Source: Hymenopus coronatus
Lineage: Eukaryota; Arthropoda; Insecta; Mantodea; Hymenopodidae
Direction: 5' to 3'
DNA: 64,000 bases
Assembly: GCA_030762935.1 (NCBI GenBank)
Contig: CM060900.1
Span: 399,933,132-399,997,131, forward strand
Below, one piece after another: positions 33,410-44,700 of this stretch. The notes beneath the pieces are model-generated. The model did not search any database. It worked only from the letters and a program-made list of their open reading frames with translations, and had not been told where the DNA came from. The position numbers and the translations under genes are program-made. Within the stretch, counting starts at the first letter, position 1; each line of letters begins with the position of its first letter.

Positions 33410-35042
33410 TCTGATGAGTTATCTGCAATGCACACAATGAGATTTTGTAAAACTCTCACATGCCTCAGATTCCCAAAATCTACTGAAAACCTCCACTGAA
33501 GTACGACCCCTTATTGCCCCTTGAACTGTCACACTACATCTGGTTTTTATCATCTCCAAGACATGAGGACCAGGTTTGTTGGCACTGTGAGCCTTGCGTG
33601 CTTTGCCTTAAACTGTCAATTTATGGATGCCTTGTTTCTGGAGCTGTTGTATATTTACATAAAAAATATTTCACTATTTCCTTGACAACTTTATCACTGG
33701 AAGTTTCTGTGTGGACTTGTAGAATGAGAATTAGCCAGCGACGACATTTTTCATGGTATAAATGAAAAATCCAAACACTTTGTTTTAAACTTTATTTTTT
33801 AATAAATATGTTTAGACATATTGATATAATCTAAATACCAATGTGGCCTATGACAGTAAGTGAATAATCCAGATTTTTTCATTGCAATTAATTTAGTTTA
33901 GAACCATGCTTTAATGTTGGGAGCGAGAAAGAAGTTAAAAATCTACTTTCAACAAAGTTTTAAAGAATGTACAATTATATAAAAGACTTTTTGTGCATAC
34001 CAACATTTTCTTTCACACATTTCATATCGAAATGCACGTTCATATTTTATCTTAGTCGCATTTGAAAACACACGCATTCAGCAACGGCGCACTTGATTCT
34101 TCCATAAGAAAAGCATGGTCCATAAACGCCCATTGTGCCTTCATGATGTGAAAATCTCTATAGGTAGAGCAGTCCCAGTAGGCTAGGTTCATTTCCCCTA
34201 AGGACAGCAGCAGGTCTAGTCTCTGAAACCTAGGGTAGTTACACAAATCTCACCAGGTTGTTAGCTCAAGAAACCATAATCAATTATTTGTTTTGAATGT
34301 GAAGCTTCATGTCACTAACCTTACTTTGAGGTGTATAATTCATCAAAACAAGCTTTAAAGATAAGTTGAAATATTCTATAGAATTTATTAAAGTTTATCT
34401 TTTAAAAAGACTATAAACAATTAAGAACTGAAAATCATTAGATTTATAGTCAGTACCAGATGTCCATTAACGTTGTGCATTGTCCATTGTCCATTTTCAG
34501 GCCCATTTTACATTGCATTTCTTTAATGCCCATCTCAGGAAACAGATTAATAGCAGGCTCTAGGGACTGTAGAAAACCCTGTTTGCTGGGAATGATAAGT
34601 GCTAATGCCAGGCCCACTTACCACCATTTGGTAGAGCATGTCATGAACCATTCTGTATTTTTCTGTTAGTTACACTAAATGTAATGAAAAAGCTTGCTAC
34701 CAAAAAGTATGTATATACCCTAAATGCATCTCTGTGAAACAATGTGTATAATTAATGTCTTTCAATTCCATGAACGTCAAATTTGAAAAATATTCAATAA
34801 ACATTTTACTAATTTTAGTATTTTCAAATTATTTTAGGAATGTTTTGGTATGTGCTGACTCTTCTGAAGATTTTGAATGAAGCTATGATATAACTCATTA
34901 CATTAAGCAATAGTGCTCTGGCTTGGTGGGGGCACTGTTATCCTGTTTACATGCAAGTAGCCTGTACTTGCTAAACACATGTTCCAAGAAGTAAATGGAT
35001 AATCTTAAGTAAAACATTGAAAAATTCTGTAAAAAGTGAAGT
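33410..35042. other. Intron stretch without recognised gene
   Basis: AT-rich, with short frames lacking motifs (for example a 64-codon minus-strand frame at 34052-34246). The first 100 bases may still belong to the DD82E element. Confidence 0.3.
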
Positions 35043-35727
35043 TTAACACTTTGGAGCCCAACCCCGAGTATAGCTCGGGCCATGCGAAATGTTCATGAAG
35101 CCCACGCTTGAGCATAGCTCGGGTAGGTATTTCTAATGCTTTTAATTCAATTCCATGACTGTAACTCAGTCTTGGGCTATGCGGCAAAGAACATGCATCA
35201 GTTATTGTTTACTCGTCTGATTTGTGCTACCATCTGTCCTTGCTTTCGTGTGAACTATTAGGAAATTTAGGAAGGTTAATAATATTGGCTGCTCTCGGGT
35301 AGTCAAGCCACTTTCCTTGAAGGTGGTGATCTTTTTGTTACATTTTGTGTTCTTAAATGTTAAAATGCTGCATTTTCCTCAATTTCTGTGAACTGAAGCT
35401 GAAATTAGGATACAAATGAAGATCTGGAAAATTCTAATTTTGAGGGGGAGATTTTCAAGCTTTTAATAAATGGAGTGTAAGCTGCTTTACGCAAATTTTT
35501 TTCAAATTCATATTTGATACTTGTAAATTTAAAATAAAATATTAATATGGAAGTTATGACTATTTCCTTACTTGTTGAGAAATCCTTGAATACCATAATT
35601 TTACATTATACCAATACTTTTTGGCAGATTTGATTGATGTACAGTAAATAATAACTCAAAGTAGGCATAAAAAACCTGGGTTTCTTGGTCCTTCAACTAA
35701 AGAAATGCCTGGGCTTCAATGTGTTAA
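35043..35727. mobile_element. piggyBac-type MITE
   Basis: The element is bounded by TTAA at 35043-35046 and 35724-35727. The ends are inverted: CACTTTGGAGCCCA on the left, and on the right the complement of CACATTGAAGCCCA. Near the left end two self-complementary motifs, CCGAGTATAGCTCGG (35063) and GAGCATAGCTCGGG (35109), could form small hairpins. TTAA flanks with such ends are characteristic of piggyBac elements. The interior (about 680 bp) has no transposase, so it would depend on an autonomous relative. Confidence 0.75.
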
Positions 35728-35931
35728 GAGCCAAATAAAAACTTTATTGCTACATACAGGAATATAAATAGCTGCACGGATTCTTAATCACAGCAGAAAT
35801 TAAACTGTAAATGCGACATGCATCATAGTAAGTGTAAGCAAAATTTTTAAATATTGTATATTTCATGACTTTTCAAATAACTGGATGTTTGAATATTAAA
35901 AAGCAAACTGAGTAATTTTATACTAATATAC

Positions 35932-36179
35932 CTGATCTAAGTCCCAAGTAGAATCAATAGTTGGTTTGATTTGATTGCTTTGTAGAAGCTTGAAAAGGTG
36001 TTTCAGTGCTGCTTGCACCTTTTGTGGTTGCTGTTCGAATAGCAGTCCAAGATGTAGTCCAGCCACAACCCTGTTGTGTGCTATTAAGTCAATGGGCTTC
36101 ACATTACTTGTTTCCCACCAAACGCGCAGCAAATCCCAGATGCCTAGCTTCTTCTCATTGGTTATCATACTGCTTGAAC
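35932..36179 (-). CDS. VAT1: VAT-1-like gene, penultimate exon
   Basis: The acceptor TTTGTTCTCCCTCAG precedes GTTCAAGCAGTATG, and the donor is CAG|GTATAT. The 248 bases start by completing a split Gly codon (phase 1) and end in phase 0. They encode SSSMITNEKKLGIWDLLRVW and later NRVVAGLHLGLLFEQ and PTIDSTWDLDQ. VAT-1 homologs show the same order: GSSxxVTGExK...WWQVEKVNPxKLxxxNKxIAGxxLxxLLF, followed by RPVIDSxWPLEQV. This is the C-terminal part of the MDR-type catalytic domain after the Rossmann fold. The next exon starts 17.7 kb downstream, across an intron full of transposons. Confidence 0.92.
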
Positions 36180-36660
36180 CTGAGGGAGAACAAAGGTAAA
36201 GCAATAAAATTAATTTACTAATGTACTTCAAACATATCAATACCTAATGTAAACATCAGAATCATAAATGTTCAATACCATCTCAAAAGAGACAAGGTGA
36301 CTCACAGGGGAAGTATTTAATAAGGTAATTAATATCTGTAAATCCATAAAGGTTGAAATTCAATTTTTTACCAGCTTATTCATATCTCATATTTCTGATT
36401 TATTTTTGAATAATCTCTGTGCTCTGATCTGATTTGTGTAATGTCTCTATTGTGTCACACTTTATAATTTAAACCATGAGGTACTGAATATTTCAATACT
36501 TAAGTTGACTTAACTATCTTGATGCTTCAAATATAATAATTCTGTATACATTTAAGGAATAGTTATCATCATTCTCAGCTCCTTACTGACTGTCAAGAGT
36601 TTCTTGCGTTAGCCTCTAAGGCTGATTAACCCTAGGTGAAATTTTTAGAAACATGAAAAT
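36180..36660. other. Intron stretch, AT-rich
   Basis: Nothing was recognised between the exon acceptor and the palindrome. Confidence 0.3.
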
Positions 36661-36664
36661 AATA

Positions 36665-36836
36665 CAAAATCTTCTCGGGCTTCTAGCCAGGTACAAACTT
36701 GGCTTGACACCAACGTTTCGAAGAAGTGCATCTTCCTCGTCTTCAGGGTGAACCCTGACGACGAGGAAGATGCACTTCTTCGAAACGTTGGTGTCAAGCC
36801 AAGTTTGTACCTGGCTAGAAGCCCGAGAAGATTTTG
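36665..36836. repeat. Near-perfect palindrome, 85-bp arms, family 2
   Basis: The left and right arms are reverse complements with a single mismatch (CTGAAG versus CTGACG near the centre) and a two-base loop at 36750-36751. Each arm contains TTCTTCGAAACGTTGGTGTC and CTCGGGCTTCTAGCCAGG. The right flank GAATTAACACGTCGCCAGG also appears (inverted) at 53388-53410 and 58700-58721. The arm style, with a stem followed by CGAAACGTTGG, is what Penelope-like terminal repeats look like. Confidence 0.93.
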
Positions 36837-36839
36837 AAT

Positions 36840-37395
36840 TAACACGTCGCCAGGAAAGCTTTAGTTCTTATTTTATGAAAATAATACTTCCCTTAGTTAA
36901 TATATTACCCATTAAAGAAACAAATGTTTGAATCCATCTTATTTTTCATTCCTCTAAAACAGATATCACCAATTTGCCTGATTTCATGCTAGAGCAAACA
37001 GGTTTGCTCTGTGCATTGCATTGGGTGAACATGTGACAGCAGTTAAGAGACAGGCTTCTGACAGCAGTAGCATATCTCTCGTCCCATACACAGTCATGTG
37101 TCAGTTTTTAATGTTGAGAACCAAAAGCAATTACACATGCAGGCCATCGACTTCTCCCTGCCAATGAGGAATCTTCCTTATATATAGAAAGTGGAGTACA
37201 TTGATTGAATTTCAACTATTTTGTAATACTTCTGCTATTAAGTGCTTTGTAGTCTGCTTGAATTGATACCATTTACTTACCAATATGCCTGTTCACATTC
37301 CCTTCTATAAATATTAAACGTTCTTCAAATTGCGTTAGATATCAATTAATTACCGAGAGGCCTTTCATATTCACTGCTTTAAATGGGAGAGGGTT
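36840..37395. other. Intron stretch without recognised gene
   Basis: It begins with the remaining flank of the family-2 palindrome (GCCAGGAAAGCTTTAGTTC). The rest is AT-rich sequence. Confidence 0.3.
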
Positions 37396-37492
37396 TTTTT
37401 CTCTTTCTTTTTTTATAATACCACATACATAGTAGGTAGAAAAGGTATTGAATTCTGCTAAAAAATTTGATACCAAGATGTCACTGGAAATA

Positions 37493-38592
37493 TTGAGTGT
37501 CTACAAATAATTGGGTGATTTCATAAGGCTGTTATTTTCACCAATACTTGGCATAAATACATTGTCATGCCATCATTTTAAGGAGGGAGGTTTGAAACTT
37601 TGTGTTTTACATCTGATTTTCATTTGTCATCCAGTAGAAATGTGTACATTGTTTTTTGGAGAAAATGGCTGCTTTACCAACCAATTGTAGCAGTTTGCCA
37701 GGCATTTAGATAGCATGCCTTGTGTGATATTCTCGATGGATGCAGCAATGCAACTTTTCAAGTCCATCAATGTCGCTGGAAGTGAAGGGAGATAAACATT
37801 ATTCTTGATGTGATCCCACAGGAAGAAATCACACACTATAAGGTCAGGTGAATACAAAGGCCATGTGCAGAAGGTGTTGTCTGTGGTTGTTTCATGATCA
37901 ACCCATCTACCTGGCAGGTGTCGACTGAGGTACCAGGACATCTGTATGCCAACAGAGAGGGACCCTCTTGTTGAAAAATCAATCCATGTTCATATTTGTC
38001 CGTGAGTTGTGGCACTGACTTCTTCGATTGTGGTCATAAAATCCTAACAAAATGTTAGTTTCTTTGTGGATCATCAGGCTACAGTTTCTGTACCAGCTGC
38101 AGTTTGTACAGTAACTTCATTCACTTCCATACAATCTTCCATGTTGTGATGTTGGTATCTGCAATTGTTATCTGGCTCATTTTTTAGGGCTCCATATAAA
38201 GCTTTCATGGACTCTGTCAATTGTCTCTTCATTTACACTTGGCCTTCCAGTTCGTCTTTTGACAACTGATACATCCTCTGTCGCAACATTGTTCATACCA
38301 CCTTCAAATTGTTAACTTGGGAGGTGCAGGACATCCAAAATTCTATCTAAATACCCAGTGAACTGCTACAACACTGTCTATTCATACTAATTCAGGTCAC
38401 ATTGGCCAGTAAAGCAACCATTTTCTCCAAAAACAATGTACATGTTTCTCATTAGATGACAACTGAATATCAGATATACAACATAAAACTTCAAACTTCT
38501 CTCCTTCAAATGGTGGTATAACAATGCATTTATGCCAAGTATTGGTGAAAATGCAGCCTTATAAAATCATCCAATCATTTGTAGGCACCTTG
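37493..38592 (-). mobile_element. Tc1/mariner-group transposon with long inverted ends
   Basis: Flanked by TA at 37491-37492 and 38593-38594. The inverted ends match over roughly 100 bp (for example TTTTCACCAATACTTGGCAT on both), much longer than the ~30 bp of classic mariners. The minus-strand interior encodes a transposase remnant. The element sits inside an R1 copy, so it arrived later. Confidence 0.8.
37627..37941 (-). pseudogene. Tc1/mariner-group transposase, C-terminal part
   Basis: The 104-residue frame contains WPLYSPDLIVCDFFLWDHIK, the block with the last catalytic Asp (SPDL..CDFFLWG in arthropod relatives). It is followed by VYLPSLPATLMDLKSCIAA, a helix-rich tail also typical of that group. 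Upstream parts (38000-38500) are recognisable only as fragments with stops, so the catalytic core is incomplete. The enzyme would cut at the element ends and join at TA. Confidence 0.75.
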
Positions 38593-38807
38593 TACATGTT
38601 TTGAGAACCCCTGAAAAAGAACAGAAAAGCCTGTATGTGTCTGTGAACAGCGCTCCTCAAAAATAAAAAGTCTACTAAAAAGTTATTTGTTTGTTAACGA
38701 TGCTATTGATTTCCATAATCATATCAGTGCCAACAACATGCCAGAATTTCATCCTACAGGAGTTCTTTTACATGACATGGGGCTGTTGCTTTCTTAAAAA
38801 TACATCA

Positions 38808-38886
38808 GCCTGGGTTGGGTTTGAACCCACAAACTTGGGTTTAGCCAATGCCTAACCAACTAAACCATTCAGGCCAACAAAAGGTC
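38808..38886 (-). repeat. tRNA-like SINE head
   Basis: On the minus strand: TGGTTTAGTTGGTTAGGCAT as A box region and GGTTCAAACCC as B box, with an anticodon-arm-like middle. It resembles a tRNA gene, but the acceptor ends do not pair convincingly and it lies inside repeats. Confidence 0.5.
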
Positions 38887-39233
38887 TGTTAAACATCAAA
38901 CTTTATATTTAAGTTCAGTGCATTCCAAGGATGCAACACAAAGACTTGCAAGAAAATTTCCCTACCCCAAACTACTCTTTACTTGACAACACAAACTCCA
39001 ATATCTCTGACCACAATCCAAAAATTGATTGTCTGAGAAATGGGGGCTCGCATTGCCTGGCTTCTTGTGGCTATATTGTGAAGCAGAAGTGTCTGCAGAA
39101 TTAATCTCATTCACAATAAAGTGATAATTAGTGGTTAGCGAGTTGGTTAATAGCTAAATTTTGAGGTTAAATTTATTAAATTTATGTAAATAAATATACA
39201 GTTAGTCCTAGAGTTGTATGAAATATAGTCAAA

Positions 39234-41522
39234 ATGGGTCATTCCTGTTGTGTTCCCAGCTACAAATCTAATTATGGCAGTGGACCTCATACAACAATTT
39301 TCAAATTTCCTATAGGAAAATCTTTAAGGGATAAGTGGATCAGGAACATACATTATAAGGATTTTGATGTGAATGACTAAACTGACTTTGCAGTTAGGGA
39401 AGATATTTTTCCAGTAAACAATGGTGAACTAATTCATGTCATTTGAAAAGTATTAAAACTACCTACACAATTTTTAAGAATCAACCATCATATTATACTG
39501 TAAAACTCTAACCAGAAAAGAAGAAATCCTGAAGAGCATATACAAGAAATGTTAAATAGTGATTAAGAACATTTTAAAAATTACTGTGCCCAAGATATTA
39601 TTTCCAGTTGTAATTGCTTTAAAACTGAAGTGGTGAAGACAGATTTTGATCCCTTTTTAGTCATTATGAAGGATGATTGTGTTCTTTTCATTAACATTCA
39701 AAATGTCAGCTTCATTGACGTTCCTTCACTTCATGTTAGTTTCAAAATATTTCATAATTTAGTAGTGATTGTATTTAGCAACAGTATGAGCCTACCAATG
39801 GAACATTTTAAATGGATCTTGCAGTGTAAGGGAACTGACATCTACAAATGTGACATATGGAGTAAACCCGACAATTTGGTGAGTTCTCTTAAATCTTATA
39901 GTACTAGCAGTATGCCATTTTCAGAAAGGGTTACTATGTTTGTAAACAATATAAAGAAACACTATCACTTGATACAGGGGATGATATAGTGTGTCCAGTA
40001 AAATAACGTTTGCTTTAGAACAGCTGTACTAATCAAGCAAAATGTTCTCCTAATGTTTTGATTTGGGCTGCAAACATTTCTTATGCATATCCAGGAGCAT
40101 ATAAAACATCAAGAAAAACAAATGTATTGGCATTACCCCATCCTGTATATCTAAGACAGTTTTTGATAAAGATAGAACCAAGTACTCCTAGCTTAGGACA
40201 CTTGCAAAAATCTTTCCTCAGGAGAAATGAAAACGCAGTAACAGTTCTAATAGATGAAATTTAGGTGAATGCAAAATTATCTTATAAAGCTGAGAAAATA
40301 GGTGCCACTGAAAATACTTCAGGGACCAATTTAGTCACTACTATTCAGGCCTTCATGTACTCATCTCTCCATTCATAGCATAAAGATGTAATAGGTCTGT
40401 TTCCAGTAAAAATATGGACTGACTGGTCTGACTCTACCTATCCAAAAAAGTGTAAATGCTAATACACTATTAACACTAACAACAAATGTTGAGTACTAAT
40501 GAATGAGCTTCAGTTAGAAGATGTACCTGTATGTTTAATATCAAATAACTATACCACAAACAGAAAAACCTTTGAACCCTTGGGGAGAGGAACCTTGAAA
40601 ACTAGTATTCTTAATCCAGCTGATCCTTCAGAGCCATTATTTCTTCTTTTCAGCAGTGTAAACTTATTGAAATGTTGAGAAATAATTGGTTAAACAGACC
40701 AAATGGAACATTCATAATACCTGAATTTGACAAAACAATGAAATGTATTAAAAATATGTATTGTATTACTGAAGGACAATGTACTCTGGAATACAACAAT
40801 ATTGAGGCAAAATTTTAGACTTAGAAAATTTGTTCCACTCAGAAAAGAATATGTTGCTATAACTAGCACCAAATTTGTCTAGAAAAGCTTTATATTCGAG
40901 TACTATTGAAAGGCAAACTGTTACTCTAGCTGCAAATATTTTTGACATTAAAAATATAGCACTGGAAATGTTAAAAAATAGATTACCTGTATCTGATGGT
41001 ACTACCCATTTCTTAAATTAATTTCTAGATGGTGAACAATTTGCAATGTCCAGCAAAGTATATGAAGAATGAGAATGCATATTCAATTACTAGCCCTAAT
41101 GACAATAAACTTGCATTCTTAGAAAATCTAAAAACTTGCATTGAAATTTTGCATATACTGTGATGGTAAATTAACAAATGAAACCTATTCAGCACAGGCA
41201 GGCAGGCAGGCACATTGCAGTAGTACAGGTATTCAAATATATTTTCAGTAAATACAAATGGTCATATATACTCACAGCAAACCTACAGTCAGACTGTTTG
41301 GAGGATAGATTTGGAGCCTTTAGAAGTTTGAGTGGGAGGACATATAATGTTTGTGTGGAACAAGTTCTTGAGTCAGAAAAGAGACTCAAAGTTCTAAGTT
41401 CCTTAAAACTAAAATCTACAAGCTTAAGTAAATTTACTTTGAAGGATTTGACTGTAACATTTACCCAAGAAAAAGTAGCAGGCATAGAAAGCTTACACCA
41501 ACTGCAGAGTGCATTGGATTAA
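39234..41522 (+). pseudogene. P-element-type transposase with THAP domain
   Basis: From ATG 39234 the frame reads MGHSCCVPSYKSNYGSGPHT and then TIFKFP...LRDKWIRNIH, a C2CH THAP zinc finger in which a second-position Cys is replaced by Tyr. Later segments include PHPVYLRQFL (near 40110), VLIDEI (near 40245) followed by KLSYKAEKIG and TTIQAFMYSSLHS (near 40340), and the C-terminal block LTANLQSDCLEDRFGAFRSL and SGRTYNVCVEQVLESEKRL (41270-41390). These match P-element/THAP9 transposases in order, with the LIDEI acidic residues retained. About 2.3 kb fits a full-length gene, but multiple stops and gaps break it. A SINE fragment (GTCTGACTCTACCTATCC, near 40427) lies inside. Confidence 0.85.
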
Positions 41523-41529
41523 GTACCAT

Positions 41530-41750
41530 ATATCACTGTTCTCTTAGAAACATAGACTAGCATGAAAGTACTAGGAAGTGTGAAACAAAAGAGAAATATG
41601 CAGATTGTAAGCAAAAGTTGCAAACAAATAAAGTTTTTTTTTTTTTTTTTTTTTTTAATAATGAGCGGCTAAAAAAGGACATTTAATGTTAATATTGGTT
41701 GCGAAAAGGAACTCCTTTGTTACTTCTCCTAATTAAATAGAGGTGATTTA
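41530..41750. other. Short stretch with poly(T)
   Basis: Contains a 23-base poly(T) run at 41634-41656. No LTR was recognised upstream of the gypsy gag. Confidence 0.35.
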
Positions 41751-41754
41751 AAAT

Positions 41755-44700
41755 GTCTTGAAGGACAAGATGACAGGACAAGAAATAACATCTGCACCTA
41801 TCAAGCCCAAGTTTGATGGAACATCCACCTTCAAAGTCTTCTGCTGACAGTTTGCTGCCACCACCACCCACAAACAATGGTCAGCAGAAGAGGAAGCTGC
41901 ACTACTGATAGCCAATTTCCAGGAACTGGCAGCAGAAGTACTGTATACTACCAACATTGCCAATGTCTGGAGATATCTGGGAGGCTCTTGATAACTGCTT
42001 AAGGAATCACTGCCTGACTGCAGCCTACTACAGTTAGTTTAAATCAAACTACAACTATCAGGGTAAACAATGCAGGAGTTTGGTCTGCACTTGAGCAGCT
42101 GGTAAACAAGGTCCTGGTGAACCTACCACCTAGTTATGTGCCCCAGGAAGCTTCCTACTCCTTTGTCGACAGGATGCTTGACATCAAGATATGAAAGCAC
42201 CATATGCTCAGGGACTATACATGGCATTAATGGCAGCACTAAACATGGAGATGACAAAGACAACTGTGTCGACCTCAAATACAAAGAGTATTCACTATGA
42301 CAGGGACAGGAAGACAATTCAGTGATGACGATGACATGTAGTGTGTGCTAGGATGTGGCCAACCAGGACACTTAGTGAGACACTGTCCATAACAAAGTTC
42401 ACCAGCAGGCAGAAGACATTGGAGGGTACGTTGGAGCCATCATTGCCAACACCTCAGTTGATGCTACATGCCATAGGCAGAAGAGTGGGCGACAGCCTCA
42501 TTGCAGATGGCTGGATACAAGGGAAGCTGCAACAGATACTAATAGACACAGGCGCAGCCATGATTATAATAAGGTCTGACATAGTGAAGGGATTGCCCAC
42601 AAATATTCTATCAGCCCTACCAACTAGTGATGGCATCAGGCAACATCTTACCTGTGGAGGTGGCCCTGCTGGAGTAGACATTGGGACAAAGAACTGTGAG
42701 CCTGTGGGTATTTGTCACGCGGGTGGCCAAGGATGTGATATTGGGATTGGATGCCCTCAGGATCCATGAGGTGACAGTTGATGTTAGCCAGAATATCTTG
42801 TGATGGCTTAGGTAAGGTGTGATTGGAGCTCTCATGAGCATCTGGGGATCTGCAGGGTGATCCTGAGGGATGATGTAGTTTTGCCTGCAAGAAGCAGGTG
42901 GTGGTTAAGGTACACCTGGAGGATCAACATTCAAGGAACCTTGAACTGAACCAACAGATTATGTGTTGCCCAGGCAATGTTGGCATGTCAGAAAGAAGTG
43001 CCTTTGAGGTTACTGAACCCATTGGACACCCACCAGGACATCCAGGTCAGGATGCAGTTAACAAAGTGCAAGCCAGCAGTGAGGATATTGCCATGCAATG
43101 GATCCGACCAGCCAGCACCATCACAGGACCTGGGGCACAAGCTGAAAGACTTGCTGAAAAGGGCAGCCAGCCATCAAAGCGCTTTACAACAGGAGAGGGT
43201 CCGGAATCTGCTTAGTTGATACCAGTTTGTCTTCGGTGAAGGATACAAAGATTATGGCTGCACTAACCAAGTACACCAAGACATCGGCACCTGAGATGCC
43301 AGACCACTCCAGCAACCAGCAAGACATGTTCCTGTGACAAAACAGGCAGGGGTACAGGTTTTGGTGAAAGATATGAGATCTAGGGGAATCATTGAAGAGT
43401 CCAACAGCCCTTGGTGCTCCCCTGTAGTGTTGAAGAAGAAAAACAGCAAGCTATGCTTCTGCATGGACTACAGGAAGCTGAATGCCTTTACCAGAATGAA
43501 TGCCTTTACCCTTGCCCTGGATTGATAACACCCTGGACACAGTTGTTGGTGCCCGTGGTTTTCTCAACTTTGGACTTGAAATCAAGATACTGGCTAATGG
43601 TTCTAGATCCCATAGATAAGGACTGCATTCTCAATTGGCCAAGGGCCTTGGTAACTTATGTTTACGACCTTTAGCCTCTGTAATGCACCAACCACCTTGA
43701 AGGCCTCATGGAATCAGTGATGAGAGGGGTGACTTACAACACCTGCCTGCTATATCTGGATGGCATCACTGTCATGGGCCAAAACTTCAAAGACCATTCT
43801 TGAGCATCTGCCAAGATACAGCAAAGGTTATAGGCAGTTACTCTGAAGTTGAACATAAAGAAGTGCCAACTCTTCGGCAAAGACACTACTTGAACCATAT
43901 AGTCTCACCATCTGGGGCAGCCAAAGACCCAGAAAAGGCTCTAGCAGTGAAAGATTGGCCTCGCCCAAAAGACAAACTCGAAATGTGAAGTTTCCTGGGC
44001 CTATGCAGCTATTATGCCGCTTCATCAGGGGTTTCTCCAGAAATGCAAAAACCCCCTCATTCATCTGATGGAAGAGCACTGGTCTCATACATGGTCAAAA
44101 GAGACAGGGAATGCATTCAAGGCACTTAAGTCAGCATTCTGCAGTGCACCTAATTTTGGATTTCCACAACCTAGTAGTGCCTTTACTGTGGACACCAACG
44201 TTAGTGACACTAGCATTGGAGGCATTCTATCTCGGTTCAGGATGGGTTATGGACTACCACAGCAAGACACTCTCCAAGGCAGAAAAGAACTACTGCCTTA
44301 CTCGGTGAGAGCTCCAGGCAGAAGTAAAGGCATTGGATCACTTCCACAAGTTCCTGTATAGTCAGCCATTCCACTTACCACTCCACCCTGACAGGCTGTT
44401 AAGCTTCAAGAACCTGGAGGGCCATCAGCCCTTTGGGTCCAAGAGTACAACTTCACAACAGAACTCAGAAAGGAAAGAGCCACAACAATGCAGAAGCCAT
44501 GTCACAATAATCCTATCCAGAGGAGTGCGGCCACTGCACCAAGATTGAGGAGAAAGAGCATTCTACAGCTTTCCATGTACTTTGGCAGTGCCTCCAGCTG
44601 GATGGAATAAAACAGCTGGTGCATGCTCACTTGTGACCACTCCTGAGAGAAGTGGAGGCAAGGACTAGATCGAGCTGAGAGGATATCACACCCAGTAGTA

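Larger units (their letters stand above)
37400..39010 (-). repeat. R1 repeat family, copy 5 (reverse), split twice
   Basis: The R1 tail in reverse orientation starts near 37430 (GTAGGTAGAAAAGGTATTG; ATGTCACTGGAAATAT). It is broken by a mariner at 37493-38592, resumes near 38600 (TGTGTCTGTGAACAG), is broken again by a tRNA-like SINE near 38808-38886, and continues to TTCCAAGGATGCAACACAAAG (38923) and ACTACTCTTTACTTGACA. Confidence 0.75.

Noticed and set aside
34052..34246. 64-codon minus-strand open frame
   Set aside because: No family pattern, no splice context and no repeat support; length is within chance expectation.
36751..36800. A complete, active hammerhead ribozyme
   Set aside because: Core-like elements are present, but stem I is not formed by the flanking bases and an extra base separates the core from stem II, so only a hammerhead-like remnant is proposed.
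41178..41522. Independent small host gene
   Set aside because: The frame is the C-terminal block of the P-type transposase and follows its core in the right order.
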